Source of the DNA: Bacteroidales bacterium UBA714
Lineage (GTDB): Bacteria > Bacteroidota > Bacteroidia > Bacteroidales > UBA932
DNA: 9,320 nucleotides
Direction: 5' to 3'
NCBI GenBank assembly: GCA_002298075.1
Contig: DBLW01000067.1
Location: 1 to 9,320 of the forward strand
Position 1 is the first letter of the stretch. Each line of letters starts with the position of its first letter. The position numbers and the translations under genes are program-made. The notes under the pieces were generated by a model, which saw nothing but the letters and a program-made list of their open reading frames with translations, did no database searches and was not told the DNA's origin. Of this stretch, positions 6,005 through 9,320 are shown piece by piece.

Positions 6005-6011
6005 ATTTATT

Positions 6012-8192
6012 ATGGCAGAAAACAAATTTGAAAATCTCAGCAGATTCGCCGTCAATCTCAATGAAAGGGCGGCACAGGGCAAACTCGACCCTGTCATCGG
6101 CAGGGACGAGGAAATCAGGAGGGTGCTTCAGATTCTCAGCAGGAGAACAAAGAACAACCCTATTCTTGTCGGTGAACCGGGTGTCGGCAAGACGGCCATT
6201 TCCGAAGGCATAGCACAGAAGATAATCGACGGGGATGTTCCGGAGAACCTCAAGAGCAGGAAGATATATTCGCTTGACCTCGGTGCGCTTATTGCAGGCG
6301 CGAAATACCAGGGAGAATTTGAAGAGCGTCTTAAAGGCGTGGTGAAGGAAGTCGTTGACAGTGACGGAGAGATAATCCTGTTCATTGACGAAATCCATAC
6401 ATTGGTGGGCGCCGGGCGTACTTCCGGAGCTATGGATGCATCGAATATCCTTAAGCCTGCTCTTGCGCGCGGGGAATTGCGTACAATCGGCTCTACTACA
6501 CTTGACGAATACCAGAAGTATTTCGAGACGGACAAGGCTCTCGAGAGACGTTTCCAGATGGTGATGGTTGATGAGCCTTCGCCTGCCGCATCCATCTCCA
6601 TCATGAGGGGACTTAAGGAGCGCTATGAGAACCATCATAGGGTCCGTATTGAGGATGACGCGCTGATCGCGGCTGTGGAATTGTCACACCGCTATATCAC
6701 CAACCGTTTCCTTCCGGACAAGGCCATAGACCTTGTGGACGAGGCTGCTTCCAAGCTGCGTCTTGAGATGAATTCCGTACCGGAGCCTATTGCAGAGCTT
6801 GACAGCAGGATACGTCAGCTCGAGATAGAGAGGGAGGCCATCAAGCGTGAGGGAGTTTCTCTCAAGATGGATAAGATTAAGGAGGAGCTTAAGGAGCTTG
6901 GTGAGAAGAGGGATGCTCTCAGAAGCCGCTGGAATGAGGAAAAGGATATCCTTTCGGGACTCCAACAGGCCCGCCAGAAGATTGAGGACTACAAGATAGA
7001 GGCCCACAATGCCGAGCGTGCCGGTGACTATGGACGTGTTGCCGAGATACGCTACGGGAAAATGGCAGAGGCTCAGAAGAAGATAGATGAGCTTAATGCC
7101 CGCCAGGCAGCCATCAAGGACCCGATAATCACGGAAGCCGTGACTCCGGAGGATATTGCGGAGGTTGTGGCCAAGTGGACAGGTATTCCTGTGAAGAGGA
7201 TGCTGGAGAGCGAGCGCGAGAAGCTGCTCCGTATGGAGGCTGAGCTTCATAAGAGAGTAGTCGGGCAGGAGCAGGCCATCGGTGCGGTGGCTGATGCTGT
7301 GAGACGTTCGCGTGCGGGACTTCAGAACGAGAAGAGGCCTATAGGTTCATTCCTGTTCATGGGTACTACGGGTGTCGGAAAGACTGAGCTGGCCAAGGCT
7401 TTGGCGGAATTCCTGTTCAATGACGAGAATATGATGACCCGTATCGACATGAGCGAGTATCAGGAGAGGCATTCTGTCAGCAGGCTGGTCGGTGCGCCTC
7501 CGGGATACGTCGGATATGACGAGGGTGGACAGCTCACCGAGGCCGTCAGGAGGAAGCCGTATTCGGTCATACTTCTTGACGAGATAGAGAAGGCGCATCC
7601 TGATGTGTTCAACATACTGCTTCAGGTGCTTGATGACGGACGTCTGACCGACAACAAGGGCCGCACGGTAGATTTCAAGAATACGATTCTGATTATGACG
7701 TCGAACGTGGGAGCTGACATAATCCAGGGATATATGGAGCGTCTGCCGCTTGTGGGGACTGCCGGACCGGAGACTCCGGAGGGCAAGGCCGCCATTGAAA
7801 AACGTATGGAAATGCTGTCCGAATGCAGGACACAGGTTCTTGACGTGCTCAAGAAGACAGTGCGTCCGGAGTTCCTTAACAGGATTGATGAGGTGATAAT
7901 GTTCGAGCCTCTGTCACAGACGGATATACGTGATATCCTCCGGATGCAGATGGCGGACCTTCAGCACAGGCTGTCTGAAAATGGCGTGACAGTAACGTTC
8001 TCAAAGGAATTTGAGGATTACATGAGCACCAAGGGCTACGAGCCTGCTTACGGCGCGCGTCCTATCAAGCGTCTGATGCAGAAGGAGCTTGTAAACCTGC
8101 TTGCAAAATCCATCCTGGACGGCAGGGTACACCGCGACTCTGTGATACTTGTCGATGTCAGTGACGGGCAGATTGTTGTCAGTGACAGGTAG
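6012..8192 (+). CDS. clpB: ClpB-type disaggregase lacking the N-terminal domain
   Basis: A 726-aa double-AAA+ chaperone that, with DnaK, threads aggregated proteins through its hexameric pore. Module 1: Walker A GEPGVGKT (54-61), pore loop KYQGEFEER with Tyr99, Walker B ILFIDE (122-127). The middle coiled coil spans about 250-372, is of full ClpB length, and includes EAERAGDYG-like NAERAGDYGRVAEIRYGK. Module 2: Walker A GTTGVGKT (451-458), pore loop GAPPGYVGY (494-502), Walker B VILLDE (519-524) and the sensor-2 region GYEPAYGARPIKR. There is no ClpP-docking IGF-type tripeptide, which with the long middle domain favours ClpB over ClpC/ClpA. Typical ClpB is about 860 aa; the roughly 140-residue Clp_N domain is absent and is not found upstream. 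Compared with the Bacteroides protein I recall, about 15 extra residues lie near 577-592. The frame is open back to 5904, but a strong ribosome site fixes the start at 6012. It has its own promoter. Confidence 0.93.
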   Translation: MAENKFENLSRFAVNLNERAAQGKLDPVIGRDEEIRRVLQILSRRTKNNPILVGEPGVGKTAISEGIAQKIIDGDVPENLKSRKIYSLDLGALIAGAKYQGEFEERLKGVVKEVVDSDGEIILFIDEIHTLVGAGRTSGAMDASNILKPALARGELRTIGSTTLDEYQKYFETDKALERRFQMVMVDEPSPAASISIMRGLKERYENHHRVRIEDDALIAAVELSHRYITNRFLPDKAIDLVDEAASKLRLEMNSVPEPIAELDSRIRQLEIEREAIKREGVSLKMDKIKEELKELGEKRDALRSRWNEEKDILSGLQQARQKIEDYKIEAHNAERAGDYGRVAEIRYGKMAEAQKKIDELNARQAAIKDPIITEAVTPEDIAEVVAKWTGIPVKRMLESEREKLLRMEAELHKRVVGQEQAIGAVADAVRRSRAGLQNEKRPIGSFLFMGTTGVGKTELAKALAEFLFNDENMMTRIDMSEYQERHSVSRLVGAPPGYVGYDEGGQLTEAVRRKPYSVILLDEIEKAHPDVFNILLQVLDDGRLTDNKGRTVDFKNTILIMTSNVGADIIQGYMERLPLVGTAGPETPEGKAAIEKRMEMLSECRTQVLDVLKKTVRPEFLNRIDEVIMFEPLSQTDIRDILRMQMADLQHRLSENGVTVTFSKEFEDYMSTKGYEPAYGARPIKRLMQKELVNLLAKSILDGRVHRDSVILVDVSDGQIVVSDR

Positions 8193-8242
8193 TATAAATT
8201 GAGTATTTGGAGGCAAGGCTGTACTTTGGCGCATTGAAAAGA

Positions 8243-8281
8243 AAAAGGGGCTTGACTAATATTTTTTAGTCTGCCCCTTTT
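8243..8281. terminator. Bidirectional terminator between clpB and the membrane-protein gene
   Basis: AAAAGGGGC (8243-8251) pairs with GCCCCTTTT (8273-8281) and GACTAA (8254-8259) with TTAGTC (8266-8271) around a 6-nt loop; a 2:1 internal loop separates the stems. The plus-strand transcript ends in a T-run, and on the minus strand the hairpin runs into TTTTTCTTTTC. It lies 50 nt after clpB and 5 nt after the convergent gene's stop, so it serves both. Confidence 0.9.
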
Positions 8282-8285
8282 GTAA

Positions 8286-8711
8286 TTATAGCTTTTTCAT
8301 GTATGTCCTGACTGATAATTTCAGTATTATGAAATAGATGATTTCAACCATCAGTATAATGCGAGGGCTTACAATCTTGATTTCTGGAGTCAGGTCAGCC
8401 ATGTTCAAAGCATGCAAGATGATACTGAAAATATGGTGTAGCATAATTAGGCAGAAGTATGCTGCCATTATAGCTGCCGCTGTTCGTGCCCTGATTGATT
8501 TTACATTCTCATCTTCTGCCTTTTCATTTGAGAAAGGAGCTAGAATTGCCGTTATGCCGATGACTATGCTCATGGCCGTTACTGCAATTGATGAAAGCCA
8601 GTCAGGAAAAGTTACACCTAAGCAGATTAGTACAATATAAACTATAGAAAGCAGTATTGTACATGCGAATAATGCTATTGAAACAATCTGTGTCTTGTGA
8701 GAAAATACCAT
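8286..8711 (-). CDS. Four-helix membrane protein of unknown function
   Basis: With the start at 8711 this is a 141-aa, very hydrophobic protein. Helices are predicted at about residues 7-35 (IVSIALFACTILLSIVYIVL), 38-60 (WLSSIAVTAMSIVIGITAIL), 76-103 and 114-136, with a short charged loop NEKAEDENVKSIRAR between helices 2 and 3. Helix 3 carries a His pair (LHHIF). I recognise no family. The frame stays open to an ATG at 8837, but the extra 42 residues would overlap the upstream gene by 122 nt. The upstream frame has the more natural codons there, and its stop lies 4 nt before 8711. The DNA is visibly AT-richer than the clpB region. It may form an operon with the gene upstream. Confidence 0.65.
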   Translation of the reverse strand: MVFSHKTQIVSIALFACTILLSIVYIVLICLGVTFPDWLSSIAVTAMSIVIGITAILAPFSNEKAEDENVKSIRARTAAAIMAAYFCLIMLHHIFSIILHALNMADLTPEIKIVSPRIILMVEIIYFIILKLSVRTYMKKL

Positions 8712-8715
8712 ATGA

Positions 8716-9207
8716 TTATTTTGTCGAGCATTGAAATGCAGCAGTGAATAAAATAATTGTTTCACAAGGAATCCATTCACATGCAGCTCTATCGATTGGA
8801 TGGTGCTGGACATTATCAGACATCCTATTCGCTTCACGGTAAGTACATTCTTTGAACTGCTCTATCCAGCCACGCAACTTTCCTGATGTTTTTATTTCAT
8901 TATATTGTTCTATGTAATACTCTAACTCAGGAGAAACCTCATAACAAACAACTTGGTCATTGTGGATAACAGATGTTGAAACTTTTGTCCCATCTTGAAG
9001 GTATACTTTGGAAAAAGTGAGCCCTGAATCCTCTTTTTTGTCAACGACATACATTGTTGCTGTTTTCTCGTCAAGTGTTCCTGTGATCGTAAACGATTTT
9101 GTGTCGGTCTTTGAAGATTTTGTTGTTAAAGGACAGCCGCTTGTTACTGTAAAATGAATTCCGCTGTCATAGAATTCTTTTGAATTTGCTTTTATGTCTT
9201 CCGTCAT
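8716..9207 (-). CDS. Unknown protein, body of an interrupted secreted protein
   Basis: A 163-aa frame with no recognised domain. Residues 14-90 look beta-rich (HFTVTSG, SFTITGTLDEKTATMYVV, TFSKVYLQDGTKV), followed by helical and Cys/His-containing sequence (LEYYIEQYNEIK, EQFKECTYREAN). It begins with a charged MTEDIKANSKEF and has no signal of its own. Two codons upstream in the same frame is a TAA, and beyond it a signal-peptide-like stretch (9214-9288), so I think it is a secreted-protein gene broken by a nonsense change. It could instead be a cytoplasmic protein that really starts at 9207. Its stop is 4 nt before the membrane-protein gene. If the break is real, the locus is a pseudogene in this strain. 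Confidence 0.5.
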   Translation of the reverse strand: MTEDIKANSKEFYDSGIHFTVTSGCPLTTKSSKTDTKSFTITGTLDEKTATMYVVDKKEDSGLTFSKVYLQDGTKVSTSVIHNDQVVCYEVSPELEYYIEQYNEIKTSGKLRGWIEQFKECTYREANRMSDNVQHHPIDRAACEWIPCETIILFTAAFQCSTK

Positions 9208-9210
9208 CTC

Positions 9211-9288
9211 TTAGATAGCAATAGCCAGTGTAGAAGCGCATAATGCCAGGCTAATAAAAGTTTTCATTGTGGTTGTGATGTGTTTCAT
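9211..9288 (-). other. Orphaned signal-peptide reading frame ending in TAA
   Basis: From ATG 9288 (or 9267) the minus strand encodes 25 (or 18) residues: MKTFISLALCASTLAIAI from the inner ATG, a clear Sec signal peptide with AIA at a cleavage position. TAA at 9213-9211 then stops it, and GAG-ATG of the next gene follows in the same frame. A single change from CAA would join the two frames with Gln at the stop. A short leader peptide or a sequencing error are the alternatives. Confidence 0.6.
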
Positions 9289-9320
9289 AAAACGTAATTT
9301 TTATTATTGCTGTCCGATAA

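Noticed and set aside
5904..6011. Longer clpB start (TTG at 5904) adding 36 residues
   Set aside because: The stretch covers the -7 box and leader hairpin, shows no Clp_N character, and the strong ribosome site points to the ATG at 6012.
5937..6638. Long minus-strand frame of 233 codons antisense to clpB
   Set aside because: It is a mirror of strongly conserved AAA+ codons, with no recognisable domain of its own.
8712..8837. Upstream start (8837) for the membrane protein
   Set aside because: It would overlap the upstream gene by 122 nt, and codons there fit the upstream frame better. Not fully excluded.

Overview
The window looks like a piece of a Bacteroidales chromosome; family and genus cannot be fixed from it. 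The evidence is the type of genes and the signals. There are an LptE lipoprotein with the Bacteroidetes CGIYSFTGTSI motif, a BACON-type lipoprotein, and a TPR/OmpA-like lipoprotein of a kind I know from Bacteroides. The -7 boxes fit the Bacteroidetes consensus TAnnTTTG, and most genes lack a Shine-Dalgarno sequence. No mobile element, CRISPR array, rRNA or tRNA is visible.

Layout. (1) 1-651 has no convincing gene but is rich in structure: a decayed 76-bp tandem repeat, a promoter-like site near 329-360, a nested inverted-repeat block at 401-490 and competing hairpins at 504-592. (2) 652-2915 is read on the minus strand: a small BACON lipoprotein, then a 543-aa TPR/OmpA-like lipoprotein with its own promoter and a strong intrinsic terminator. 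(3) 3125-5857 is a compact plus-strand operon: sigma-54 activator, lptE, TPR protein, secG. The genes overlap by 4 nt or lie 4-6 nt apart. The operon starts at a promoter so close to the first ATG that the mRNA may be leaderless. (4) 5858-8192 holds clpB with its own promoter and a structured leader. This ClpB has both AAA+ modules and the middle coiled coil but no N-terminal substrate domain. A bidirectional terminator closes it. (5) 8286-9288 is a visibly AT-richer minus-strand pair: a four-helix membrane protein and, upstream, a protein whose signal peptide is cut off by an in-frame TAA.

Functionally the window is mostly envelope and protein quality control. LptE helps insert lipopolysaccharide at the outer membrane, SecG supports export through SecYEG, the lipoproteins are probably outer-membrane components, and ClpB resolubilises aggregates. 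The sigma-54 activator heads the envelope operon but has no sensory domain, so its signal and targets are unknown. I see no clear new multi-gene system. The best leads are the N-domain-less ClpB with a possible thermosensing leader, the structured non-coding block at 329-620, and the interrupted secreted gene at the right end.
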